Shown in pieces: positions 1-7,758 of a stretch of DNA of 21,739 nt (position 1 is the first letter of the stretch; the number at the start of each line of letters is the position of its first letter). Under the pieces are notes generated by a model. That model did not search any database. It was not told the origin of the DNA and was given only the letters and a program-made list of their open reading frames with translations. A program made the position numbers and the translations under genes. This stretch comes from JBHHYU01 sp046757725 (GTDB lineage: Bacteria; Desulfobacterota; Binatia; UBA9968): assembly GCA_046757725.1 (NCBI GenBank), contig JBHHYU010000050.1:1-21739 (forward strand), written 5' to 3'.

Positions 1-910
1 CCTTGCTGCTCACCAGTCCTAGCACCACCGTCTTGCCGCGCGGCACGAACCGCAAAGGCTCGAAGGTGCCGGCCCGCGCCGACTCATACTCAAGTAGGAA
101 ACGATCCACCTGGAGTTGCCCGAACAGCTTCTCCGCAATGGCGTCGTAACCACCCTCGGCGAACCACTGGCTGCGGTTATTGCCCCGACAAAGGTGCATG
201 GCCAAGATTACACCCTCGCGTTTGGACCCCTCCAAACACGCGTTGTCGGCCTGAACCGCCTCGTCCAGCGCCCAGTCGGTGTCAAGCCCCATTTCGTTTT
301 TGATATAGTCCCGCCACTTCGGATCGATGTAGTAGGTGTAGCGGGGCGCATCGATCTGCACGTACTGCACCCCTTCGCCTACCAGCGCCTGAATCTCTGC
401 CTTGATGATGGGCACGATGTCCCACAACAAAGCGGAATGCGTGGAATAGACCTTATCGGTGATGCCCGGCTTGTAAAATATGGCGGGGAACTGGTTAGCG
501 GTGGGCAGCGTGATCTTGATGTCGCCAGGGCTATGCTGCTTCATAAAGTCCACCTCGTGCTCGGTCAATCGCTTGGTTTGCCTGATCTCGCGCACCACGA
601 TCCCAGGGACGCTCAAGGCCTGAGTCGAGGTGCCAGCACCGCTGGCCTGCCAGGAGCGAGGGATGGTATCGCCCTCGTCAAGCCCCTTCACTGACTCACT
701 GAAGTCGCTCATGAAGTTGCGGCGCCGGAACTCGCCGTCGGTGAATATCTTCAGGCCGAGCTCCTTCTGGCGCTGGAGCGCCCACTGAATGTGCGTGTCT
801 TCCAGCGCTCGCAGTTGCTGGTGATCGAGCCGATCGTCGCTACGACTCTTCAGTAGCTCCTGGGGTCGCAGCAGGCTGCCCACGTGGTCCGCGCGATATT
901 TGGTCGCCAT
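1..910 (-). CDS. MetE-like cobalamin-independent methionine synthase II family protein (3' end cut by window)
   Basis: Reads without interruption from ATG at 910 to the window edge (303 residues; relatives are usually about 370-380, so only the C-terminal part is missing). It begins with the family's N-terminal HVGSLLRP motif (residues 9-16) and carries the HLCRGNN motif (239-245), whose His239 and Cys241 are expected zinc ligands. The last zinc-ligand Cys of the family would lie beyond the edge. An AAGGAGA ribosome site at 924-918 fixes the start. Family members (YxjG/YxjH-like, epoxyalkane:coenzyme M transferase-like) use zinc to activate a thiol and transfer a methyl or alkyl group in the cytoplasm; the true substrate is unknown. 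It lacks the N-terminal half of full MetE, so methyl-THF-dependent methionine synthesis is not assured. It diverges from the catabolic operon starting at 1269, so the two may share control. By eye it is more GC-rich than its neighbours. Confidence 0.88.
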   Translation of the reverse strand, partial: MATKYRADHVGSLLRPQELLKSRSDDRLDHQQLRALEDTHIQWALQRQKELGLKIFTDGEFRRRNFMSDFSESVKGLDEGDTIPRSWQASGAGTSTQALSVPGIVVREIRQTKRLTEHEVDFMKQHSPGDIKITLPTANQFPAIFYKPGITDKVYSTHSALLWDIVPIIKAEIQALVGEGVQYVQIDAPRYTYYIDPKWRDYIKNEMGLDTDWALDEAVQADNACLEGSKREGVILAMHLCRGNNRSQWFAEGGYDAIAEKLFGQLQVDRFLLEYESARAGTFEPLRFVPRGKTVVLGLVSSK

Positions 911-941
911 AGTGATCTCTCCTTAAATGTCTCAGCTTGTA

Positions 942-969
942 AGTTTAGCTACCCTGTGCCATAGGACAA
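942..969 (-). promoter_or_regulatory. possible sigma70-like promoter of the MetE-like gene
   Basis: On the minus strand TTGTCC (969-964) lies 16 bp before TAAACT (947-942), about 30 bp upstream of the ATG at 910. Both boxes are partial matches to TTGACA/TATAAT, so this is only a candidate. Confidence 0.25.
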
Positions 970-1009
970 TTCCTTGATAGCTGGCCCTCACCACAACTCC
1001 GCCACTAGG

Positions 1010-1028
1010 TGAGCGACTGAGTCGCTCA
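1010..1028. promoter_or_regulatory. palindromic operator candidate
   Basis: TGAGCGAC and its exact reverse complement GTCGCTCA flank a 3-bp spacer. There is no T-tract on either side, so it is a better candidate for a dimeric regulator site than a terminator. It lies in the divergent region between the MetE-like gene (start 910) and the oxidoreductase (start 1269). No regulator gene is present in the window. Confidence 0.45.
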
Positions 1029-1178
1029 TGGTTCGACTTCAAATGATCCTCAGAGGTGCACGAAATTAGCTACTTCTGAATCAGTTCTCCTATAACGCAA
1101 AAGAAAGCTCAGTTGCAAAGCCAGGAATTCTTGGCAGCGGCAGGCTTTGGATTTTCTTTAGGGGCTTAACCCTACGGT

Positions 1179-1207
1179 TTGACGTTACCCCTGGGATCAG
1201 TTAGGAA
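1179..1207 (+). promoter_or_regulatory. possible promoter of the catabolic operon
   Basis: TTGACG (1179-1184) is a 5/6 match to the -35 consensus, followed after 17 bp by TAGGAA (1202-1207), a weak -10. It would give a leader of roughly 55 nt to the ATG at 1269. Suggestive only. Confidence 0.25.
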
Positions 1208-1268
1208 CGCAATTAAGGATAAGTTGGGTCAGGACCCCGGAACGAGGTCATTACCGAAGGAGAGGATC

Positions 1269-2273
1269 ATGGAAAGAATAGGATGTGCTCTGGGATACGG
1301 AAAGTTCACAAACGTCAGGGAGATGGCGTGCCTGATGCAACAGGCGGAAGAACGTGGCTTCGAGATGGGCTTCTTTTCGGAGACCATCGAACTTATGCGT
1401 GATTCGGTAACCTCCCTCGCGGCCATCGGTCTTTCTACGAGTCGTTTGGTTCTTGGTTCCACACAGATCGTACGTTTACGCAGCCCTGTGGTGATGGCGC
1501 AGACACTTGCCAGCCTGGACGAACTGACGGATGGCCGCATGACTCTTGCGCCGGGTGCCTGTACCAGAAGCCATGCCCGTGTTTACTCCCTCGAACACGT
1601 GGATCCTGTCTTGGCCCTGAAGGAGTGGATCGAGGCAATACGACTCCTTCTTACGGGTGATAAGGTTTCCTATCGGGGTCAGGTCGTACAGCTTGACAAC
1701 GTGGGCCTGGGGTGGAAGCCGAGTCGCACCTCCATCCCGCTGTACCTTCCGGCCACCAGTCGTCCGGGACTGCGTCTCGCCGGGCAGATCGGCGACGGTG
1801 TTATCTTGAATGCGGTCTGCTCCCCGGAATACACGGTCAATGCGCTCAAGATCATCAAGGAAGCGGCAGAGGCAGCAGGCCGGGACTGGTCCAACTTTGA
1901 GGTGGCGCAGATTATAAATTGCTCTATTGGGGACAATCACAAGAAGGCACTCGATGAGATTCGGTGGGAAGTCGCCACAAAACTTGATCCCATCCAGATT
2001 CCATTTATCGCAAGGCCCAAGATGCGAGTCGGGGAACCTTACATTAGAGAACAAGATATCCCAAGCTTCGAAACAGCTTATGCCAAAGGCGGGATGGAGG
2101 AGCTCATCAAGGCCATTCCCGACTCTTATGTGGAAGGTATGACGGCAAGCGGGACACCGAAGGAAGTAAAAAAACGGGTTCAACAGTACCGTGACGCTGG
2201 AGTGAAAATCCCGCTTCTCCGGCCTGCTGCAGCCCATCAAACCGAACGTCTTCTCAATCTTTTTGCGCAGTAA
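1269..2273 (+). CDS. LLM-class (luciferase-like) flavin-dependent oxidoreductase
   Basis: A 334-residue protein of the bacterial luciferase-like superfamily, which uses FMN or coenzyme F420 in a TIM barrel. Visible hallmarks are the early strand with an AEERGFE helix, the LGSTQIVRLRSPVVMAQ segment (first-barrel region typical of the family), TDGRMTLAPG, and a C-terminal GTPKEVKKRVQQYRDAGV helix found in F420-dependent reductase-like members. An upstream in-frame TTG exists at 1179, but ATG 1269 is preceded by a strong AAGGAGAGG (1257-1265) at normal spacing, and the homologous part begins there. It is the first gene of a plus-strand run leading to hydantoinase subunits, 90 bp downstream. A role in oxidising or reducing the substrate before the HyuAB step is inferred. 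Whether FMN or F420 is used cannot be told. Confidence 0.88.
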   Translation: MERIGCALGYGKFTNVREMACLMQQAEERGFEMGFFSETIELMRDSVTSLAAIGLSTSRLVLGSTQIVRLRSPVVMAQTLASLDELTDGRMTLAPGACTRSHARVYSLEHVDPVLALKEWIEAIRLLLTGDKVSYRGQVVQLDNVGLGWKPSRTSIPLYLPATSRPGLRLAGQIGDGVILNAVCSPEYTVNALKIIKEAAEAAGRDWSNFEVAQIINCSIGDNHKKALDEIRWEVATKLDPIQIPFIARPKMRVGEPYIREQDIPSFETAYAKGGMEELIKAIPDSYVEGMTASGTPKEVKKRVQQYRDAGVKIPLLRPAAAHQTERLLNLFAQ

Positions 2274-2362
2274 GCGATGATTGGTCAACAGGCGGCGCAT
2301 GATGTTCGTAGCATGGGTTTGAGATAGAGGCTTAAGCCGGCCAGTGATAACTGAATAGCCTT

Positions 2363-4438
2363 ATGTATAGAGTAGGCGTTGACATAGGAGGGACATTCAC
2401 GGATCTACTTTTGGTCGCCGAGGATGGTCGTGCCGTGATCGGCAAGGCACTGACCACACCGGGCGACCCGAGCCAGGCCGTGGAGGACGTATTGCGAAAA
2501 GCCCTGGGGTCGAGTGTCGTAAAGAACGGTGAATGGGGAAGGTTGATACACGGCACCACTCTGGTAACCAATGCACTGATCGAACGGAAGGGCGCACCGA
2601 CGGCGCTTCTCACCACGATAGGCTTTCGTGATGCCCTGGAGATCGGACGGGAGCATCGTTACGAGCTGTATGACCTAAACCTCGACCTTCCGAAACCTCT
2701 TGTTCCACGCCACCTACGCTTTGATATCCCTGAACGAACGGCTGCGGATGGTCAGATTTTACAGCCACTGGATGAGGAATGGGTGCGCCGCCTGGTCTCT
2801 GAGCTACGAGACAAGGGGATCAAGGCCATCGGCGTTTGTTATCTCAACAGTTTTCGTAACCCCACGCATGAAAGGCGGACTGCTCAAATTATTGCTGACG
2901 TTGCGCCGGAGATCCGTGTGTCCCTGAGTTGTGATGTGGTTGCCGAGATTCGTGAGTTTCAGCGCACCAGTACGACTGTGGCCAACGTCTATGTTCAGGA
3001 GCGTACGTCAAAATATCTGGCAGAACTCCAGGGGCGCCTAGATCGGCTCGGATTTGTGGGCAGCTTTTTTGTCATGCTCTCAAGCGGTGGCATTGGCACG
3101 GTGGAGACGGCCTCCCGTTTCCCGGTGCGTTTGCTGGAGTCCGGTCCCGCCGCAGGAGCGTTGGCTGCGGCACACATAGGTGCCTGTGCCGGCTACCCGG
3201 ACCTTCTCTCTTTTGACATGGGCGGGACAACCGCCAAGTTGTGTGCGGTAGAGAAAGCGCTGCCCTTGAAAGCATTGGAGTTTGAAGTTGACCGGGTGTA
3301 CCGCTTCAAGCGGGGTAGCGGACTACCGATCAAGATACCCGTTATCGACATGATCGAGCTTGGGGCTGGTGGAGGTAGTATCGCACATGTCGATACCCTC
3401 GGGTTATTGAAGGTTGGGCCCGAGAGCGCCGGTGCGGAACCAGGTCCTGTCTGTTATGGCCGTGAGGGTGGAAACCCTACGGTGACGGATGCGAACCTGG
3501 TATTGGGTTACCTGGACGCAGACTATTTCTTGGGCGGAACGATGCATTTGGATTTAGCGGGCGCTCGCAAGGCGTTGTCTCGACTAGCTAAACCGTTGGG
3601 GTTGAGTATCGAGCAGGTTGCATGGGGGATTCATCAGATCGTGAACGAGAACATGGCTAATGCCGCCCGGGCTCACCTTGGCGAGCGCGGGAAAGATCCA
3701 CGCCGTATGCCGCTCTTTGCTTTCGGTGGGGCTGGTCCGATCCACGGGTACCGTGTTGCAGAAATTTTACGCCTTCCGGCCGTCATTTCGCCGATCGGTG
3801 CCGGAGTGGGTTCTACCTTCGGGTTGCTGGTGGCACCTCTGGCTTTCGATTTTGTTCGTAGTGCCTATAGCCGCCTGGATGATCTGGATTGGGATTTTGC
3901 CGATCGTCTTTTACACGAGATGGAGCAGGAAGGTGGAGCGATCCTGAAGGGGTCGGGCCTTACCGTCACGGAGGTCTCTTACGAGCGGCGGGCGGACATG
4001 CGGTTTGTTGGCCAAGGTCATGAAGTCTCGGTTCCGCTGCCGAACACTAAACTGAATGGGCAGCAGGCAGCCCGGCTGACGTCTACCTTCGAGGAAGTCT
4101 ACAAAGGGCTTTATGGTCGTAAAGGACCTGACGTGCCCCTTGAGGTGATTAACTGGCGCGTCATTGCGAGCGGATCGAAGCCCGAGGTGGATTTCCGCTT
4201 GCCCCTGTCGGACTCTGGGCATGGATCGGGGCTCAAGTGCAAACGATTGGCCTATTTTCCCGAGCTTAACGGTTATGTGGAGACGCCGGTCTACAATCGA
4301 TATTCTCTCAAGTCGGGTGCGACCTTTAATGGCCCGGCCATCGTCGAAGAACGCGAGTCGACGCTTATCGTAGGCCCGCGCGGTCACTGCCGGGTGGATC
4401 AACATCAGAATGTGATTGTGGAGCTGGCCGATGCCTAA
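2363..4438 (+). CDS. hyuA: hydantoinase/oxoprolinase subunit A (HyuA-type ATPase)
   Basis: A 691-residue member of the HyuA/acetone carboxylase beta family, with an ASKHA (actin-like) ATP-binding fold. Visible motifs: GGTFTD phosphate loop (residues 9-14), HGTT (63-66), second phosphate loop DMGGTT (285-290), GAGGGSIA (334-341) and PGPVCY (361-366). The length matches family norms (about 680-720). With HyuB it forms a cytoplasmic complex that couples ATP hydrolysis to opening a lactam or imide ring (N-methylhydantoin, 5-oxoproline) or to carboxylating a ketone. Which reaction applies is not decided by sequence; this pair looks closer to N-methylhydantoinase than to acetone carboxylase, and no gamma subunit is beside it. 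The ATG at 2363 has no clear ribosome site. The stop codon lies inside the start of the B subunit gene, indicating translational coupling. Confidence 0.92.
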   Translation: MYRVGVDIGGTFTDLLLVAEDGRAVIGKALTTPGDPSQAVEDVLRKALGSSVVKNGEWGRLIHGTTLVTNALIERKGAPTALLTTIGFRDALEIGREHRYELYDLNLDLPKPLVPRHLRFDIPERTAADGQILQPLDEEWVRRLVSELRDKGIKAIGVCYLNSFRNPTHERRTAQIIADVAPEIRVSLSCDVVAEIREFQRTSTTVANVYVQERTSKYLAELQGRLDRLGFVGSFFVMLSSGGIGTVETASRFPVRLLESGPAAGALAAAHIGACAGYPDLLSFDMGGTTAKLCAVEKALPLKALEFEVDRVYRFKRGSGLPIKIPVIDMIELGAGGGSIAHVDTLGLLKVGPESAGAEPGPVCYGREGGNPTVTDANLVLGYLDADYFLGGTMHLDLAGARKALSRLAKPLGLSIEQVAWGIHQIVNENMANAARAHLGERGKDPRRMPLFAFGGAGPIHGYRVAEILRLPAVISPIGAGVGSTFGLLVAPLAFDFVRSAYSRLDDLDWDFADRLLHEMEQEGGAILKGSGLTVTEVSYERRADMRFVGQGHEVSVPLPNTKLNGQQAARLTSTFEEVYKGLYGRKGPDVPLEVINWRVIASGSKPEVDFRLPLSDSGHGSGLKCKRLAYFPELNGYVETPVYNRYSLKSGATFNGPAIVEERESTLIVGPRGHCRVDQHQNVIVELADA

Positions 4439-6173
4439 CAGGACCATGGATCCGGTGACGCTGGAGGTTATCTGGAACCGTCTGCTTTCAGTCGCCAATG
4501 AGCAGCAGGATACGCTCATACGAACCGCGTTCAGCACCATCGTCCGGGAAAGCCAAGACCTCGCGTGTGGATTGTTTGATGTCCGAGGGCGAATGATCGC
4601 ACAATCGGTAAGCGGGACGCCGGGCCACATCAACGCCCTGGCCACTTCGATGCGCCACTTTCTCACTGCATATCCGCCAGAGGCACTTGCGCCGGGGGAC
4701 GTTTTAATCACCAATGATCCGTGGATGACGGCTGGTCAGATCAATGATATCACCATTACGACTCCGATCTTCAAGAACGGGCGTCTGGTAGCCTTTTTTG
4801 CCAATACCTGTCACAGCGCTGACATCGGAGGGCGTATTCTCTCTGCGGAGGCACGGGAAGTGTACGAAGAAGGGCTGCGGTTACCCATCATGAAGCTATT
4901 CGACCGCGGGCAGCCGAATGAATCTCTGCTGGGTATCGTGCGTGTTAACGTGCGGCTGCCGGACGAGGTGGTGGGCGACTTTCATGCTCAGGCGGCCTGC
5001 AACGATGCGGGAGGCCGAGCCCTGCTGGAGACCATGGAGGAATTTGGCCTGGAAAGCCTTGAGCCCGTGGCCGAGGAAATTGTTTGCCGTTCCGAAGCAG
5101 CCGTTCGGGCACACATCCGTGACCTTGCGGATGGAGAATGGAGAAGCGAGACGTGGAGCGACGGCTTCGAAGAGCCGATTGTAGTTCGGTGTTGCGTCCG
5201 TGTGGCCGGGGATGAGATCTTCATCGATTTTTCCGGCTCGTCATCCCAGAGCAAACGTGGCATCAACGTGGTGTTTAACTACACTCACGCGTACGCGAGT
5301 TTCGCCGTCAAGGCGGCCCTCTACGCTGACATTCCACACAACGAGGGGAGCTTCCGGCCGGTTCACGTGTTGGCACCGCCCGGTAGTATTCTAAACGCGC
5401 TGGAACCAGCCCCGGTTGCGAGTCGTCAGGTCATCGGCCATTTTTTGCCTAGTGCCATCTTTGCCGCTTTGGCTAAAGCCCTCCCTAGACACATCATGGC
5501 TTTCGGAGCCGATCCCATCTGGATGAGTGTCTGGCGAGGACAGACGCCTCCTTTCACAACCACCATCTTTCAGGTGGGCGGGACAGGGGCACGTCCCACG
5601 AAAGACGGATTGAGTGCTGTGGGTTTCCCTAGCGGTGTTGCCGGGGTACCCGCCGAGGTGATCGAAAGCCTTTCCCCCCTGGTGGTGCGCCGCCGCGAAC
5701 TTCGTACAGACTCGGGGGGGGCCGGGACCTGGCGCGGCGGGCTTGGGCAATTGACCGCATTTACAAACCGTGCCGATGGTCACTGGAGTGTGAGTTGCAT
5801 CGTAGATCGAACCAAGTATCCAGCCCAAGGATTACTCGGAGGTCAGGCAGGTGCACCCGGTGAGGTTATCCTGGGCACCGGGGAACATCCGAATCCCAAG
5901 GCGATGGTCGATCTCGGATCCAACCAACTGGTCCATTTAAACCTGCCGGGAGGCGGAGGATACGGCGATCCGTTAAAGCGGGACCCCGGCCTTGTTCGCC
6001 AGGATGTTATTGCAGGTTACGTAACTCCGGAAGCCGCAGCCCAGGAGTACGGCGTGGTCATTCGCTTTACAGGTCTGGAGAATGAGTTGGTTCGACTTCC
6101 GGAGCAATGGGTCATTGATGAGGCGGCAACAAAGAAACTCCGGGCAAACAGCGGGCGAAAAAAGAGAAGTTGA
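4431..6173 (+). CDS. hyuB: hydantoinase/oxoprolinase subunit B
   Basis: A 580-residue HyuB-family protein, the catalytic partner of the A subunit. Motifs: MDPVTLEVIWNRL at the N-terminus, NDPW (95-98), the family signature HSADIGG (His128, Asp131; likely metal site) and a C-terminal NLPGGGGYGDPLKRDP, typical of this family. ATG 4431 overlaps the hyuA stop by 8 bp and has GGAG (4420-4423) at good spacing. A TTG at 4416 would add five residues, and ATG 4446 would remove five; 4431 fits best. The length is that of the standalone short B subunit, without a zinc-ribbon tail, unlike the paralogue at 15163-17370. The complex with HyuA would act in the cytoplasm; the substrate is unknown. Confidence 0.92.
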   Translation: MPNRTMDPVTLEVIWNRLLSVANEQQDTLIRTAFSTIVRESQDLACGLFDVRGRMIAQSVSGTPGHINALATSMRHFLTAYPPEALAPGDVLITNDPWMTAGQINDITITTPIFKNGRLVAFFANTCHSADIGGRILSAEAREVYEEGLRLPIMKLFDRGQPNESLLGIVRVNVRLPDEVVGDFHAQAACNDAGGRALLETMEEFGLESLEPVAEEIVCRSEAAVRAHIRDLADGEWRSETWSDGFEEPIVVRCCVRVAGDEIFIDFSGSSSQSKRGINVVFNYTHAYASFAVKAALYADIPHNEGSFRPVHVLAPPGSILNALEPAPVASRQVIGHFLPSAIFAALAKALPRHIMAFGADPIWMSVWRGQTPPFTTTIFQVGGTGARPTKDGLSAVGFPSGVAGVPAEVIESLSPLVVRRRELRTDSGGAGTWRGGLGQLTAFTNRADGHWSVSCIVDRTKYPAQGLLGGQAGAPGEVILGTGEHPNPKAMVDLGSNQLVHLNLPGGGGYGDPLKRDPGLVRQDVIAGYVTPEAAAQEYGVVIRFTGLENELVRLPEQWVIDEAATKKLRANSGRKKRS

Positions 6174-6214
6174 ACTTAGGCTCCTAGGGAGCATGTTTTT
6201 ACAGGAGGCTGTTT

Positions 6215-6982
6215 ATGGAACTTGCGGGCCGGGTGGCATTGGTCACGGGAGGGGCGACGGGTATTGGCGAAGCGACCGTCTTGCAGTTTGCCAAGGCCGG
6301 CGCAGCCGGCGTGGCGATCAATTTTCGAACGGCTAAAAAGGAAGCTGAAGGGGTGGCGGCTGCGGCCCAGCGATTAGGTGCCAAAGCCCTCTGCGTGCAT
6401 GCGGACGTCAAAAAGGACGAACAGGTGCGCCAGATGATGGAACGGGTGGAAGAACACTTCGGCCGTCTGGATGTTCTCGTGAATAACGCGGGTGTCACTC
6501 ACTGGGTGCCGATAAGCGATCTAGAGCGATTGACTGATGCAATGTGGGATGAGATCCTTGACGTCAACGTGAAAGCTGCTTTTCGCTGCACCCGTGCTGC
6601 GCTGCCCTTTTTATCCCGGGCCCAGGGTGCCGTCATTAATGTTGCCTCCATTTCAGGTGTCCTTGCGACCGCTACGTGCTCGTCGTTGGCTTACGGGACG
6701 GCCAAAGCGGCGCTGATCTATCTAACGCGGGGGTTGGCCGTGGCCGTGGGACCGAAGGTCCGTGTCAACGCGGTCGCTCCAGCGTTTACGGATACGAGAT
6801 GGATGAGGGAGCATTACGGAGAGGATTACGAAGCAACGGTTACCCGCGCTTCAATGAATTACCCCTTGCAACGAATTGCCACCCCCAGCGACGTGGCGGA
6901 GGCCATTGTTGGCTTAGTGATCGGTGGGGATTTTGTGACCGGGCAGACGCTCATTGTCGACGGTGGCTTGTGTCTGAGTTAG
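6215..6982 (+). CDS. short-chain dehydrogenase/reductase (classical, FabG-like)
   Basis: 255 residues with the full classical SDR set: TGGATGIG nucleotide-binding loop (11-18), NNAG (90-93), catalytic Ser145 (or Ser147) in NVASISG, Tyr160 and Lys164 in YGTAK, and the C-terminal VTGQTLIVDGG. It is expected to interconvert an alcohol and a ketone with NAD(P)(H) in the cytoplasm. The loop between the serine and tyrosine is about two residues longer than in FabG if Ser145 is catalytic. AGGAGG (6203-6208) fixes the ATG. It lies 41 bp after hyuB and 33 bp before the aldolase, so it probably acts on the product of the HyuAB step. A fatty-acid-synthesis role is unlikely in this context. Confidence 0.92.
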   Translation: MELAGRVALVTGGATGIGEATVLQFAKAGAAGVAINFRTAKKEAEGVAAAAQRLGAKALCVHADVKKDEQVRQMMERVEEHFGRLDVLVNNAGVTHWVPISDLERLTDAMWDEILDVNVKAAFRCTRAALPFLSRAQGAVINVASISGVLATATCSSLAYGTAKAALIYLTRGLAVAVGPKVRVNAVAPAFTDTRWMREHYGEDYEATVTRASMNYPLQRIATPSDVAEAIVGLVIGGDFVTGQTLIVDGGLCLS

Positions 6983-7015
6983 GTGCAAGTCCAAAAAAGG
7001 GATAGGGAGAGGACA

Positions 7016-7666
7016 ATGGCGAACTCTGAACTAATAGGGGAAATGCATCGGCATCGACTCGTAGCGGTGGTCCGCTCAAAAAGCTCCGATGAGGCGTTGG
7101 CTGTTTCGGAAGCAGTAGTAGATGGCGGAGTCCGGTTTGTTGAAATCACGCTGACCGTTCCCGGCGCGATTGGAGTGATCGAAACCCTGGCCAAGCTAAG
7201 AAACGTTTTTGTCGGAGCCGGGACTGTCCTCTCAAAGGAAGCGGCTGAGAACGCCATTGCTGCGGGCGCCCGGTTCATTGTCTCACCCACGCTGGAGCTG
7301 AACCAGATCCCGATCTGTCATCACGCCGGGGTTGCCTGTATCAGCGGCGCCGCCTCTCCGACCGAGATCCTATCGGCGGTACGTGCGGGAGCGGACCTGG
7401 TCAAGATCTTCCCGGCAGATTGCCTTGGAGGGCCGACGTTCGTAAGACAGATGCTCGGGCCGTTTCCGGAGGCTCGCTTTATGGTTTCGGGGGGGGTGCA
7501 TCAGGATAACGTAAAGGAATACGTGGAGATCGGCGTGATCGGCATCGTACTCGGTAGTGCCTTCCTGAGCAACCGGTGGTCTCAGGGGGGGCACGATGGG
7601 CTCGTGCAGGACGTGAGGCATTTTGTGAAACTGGTCGGTGAGGCGCACGGTGGCTTATCACCCTGA
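7016..7666 (+). CDS. KDPG/KHG-type class I aldolase (2-dehydro-3-deoxy-phosphogluconate aldolase family)
   Basis: 216 residues, a compact TIM barrel. The Schiff-base lysine is Lys130 in DLVKIFPA, the general acid/base Glu43 is in VEITL, and the GAGT loop is at 67-70. The residue equivalent to E. coli Eda Arg49 is not arginine here (the segment reads TLTVPGA), as in many environmental relatives, so the natural 2-oxo acid may differ from KDPG. A GTG at 6983 would extend the ORF by 11 residues, but ATG 7016 has GGGAGAGG directly upstream and matches the family start. Known members cleave 2-keto-3-deoxy sugar acids or 4-hydroxy-2-oxoglutarate to pyruvate or glyoxylate plus an aldehyde. Here it would be a late C-C cleavage step of the operon's pathway (inference). 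Confidence 0.9.
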   Translation: MANSELIGEMHRHRLVAVVRSKSSDEALAVSEAVVDGGVRFVEITLTVPGAIGVIETLAKLRNVFVGAGTVLSKEAAENAIAAGARFIVSPTLELNQIPICHHAGVACISGAASPTEILSAVRAGADLVKIFPADCLGGPTFVRQMLGPFPEARFMVSGGVHQDNVKEYVEIGVIGIVLGSAFLSNRWSQGGHDGLVQDVRHFVKLVGEAHGGLSP

Positions 7667-7758
7667 TTCAGCAACTACGGCATCACAGGCCCAACCTATG
7701 CCAAGGGCCCCCGGGTTTTACTTGGGCTAATCAGACATTTAAAAGAACAGGAGATCTG

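Larger units (their letters stand above)
911..1268. other. divergent intergenic region between the MetE-like gene and the catabolic operon
   Basis: No ORF with coding character is seen. It holds candidate promoters for both directions, a perfect 8+8 bp palindrome at 1010-1028, and an imperfect 14-bp palindrome centred on an EcoRI-like GAATTC at 1121-1134. The arrangement fits a shared control region for two divergent transcription units. No terminator or tRNA was found. Confidence 0.5.

Noticed and set aside
116..694. 192-codon plus-strand ORF
   Set aside because: It is the antisense shadow of the MetE-like gene, which reads through the same stretch with clear family motifs.
1476..2300. 274-codon minus-strand ORF
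   Set aside because: Antisense shadow of the luciferase-like oxidoreductase; composition is not protein-like and no family is seen.
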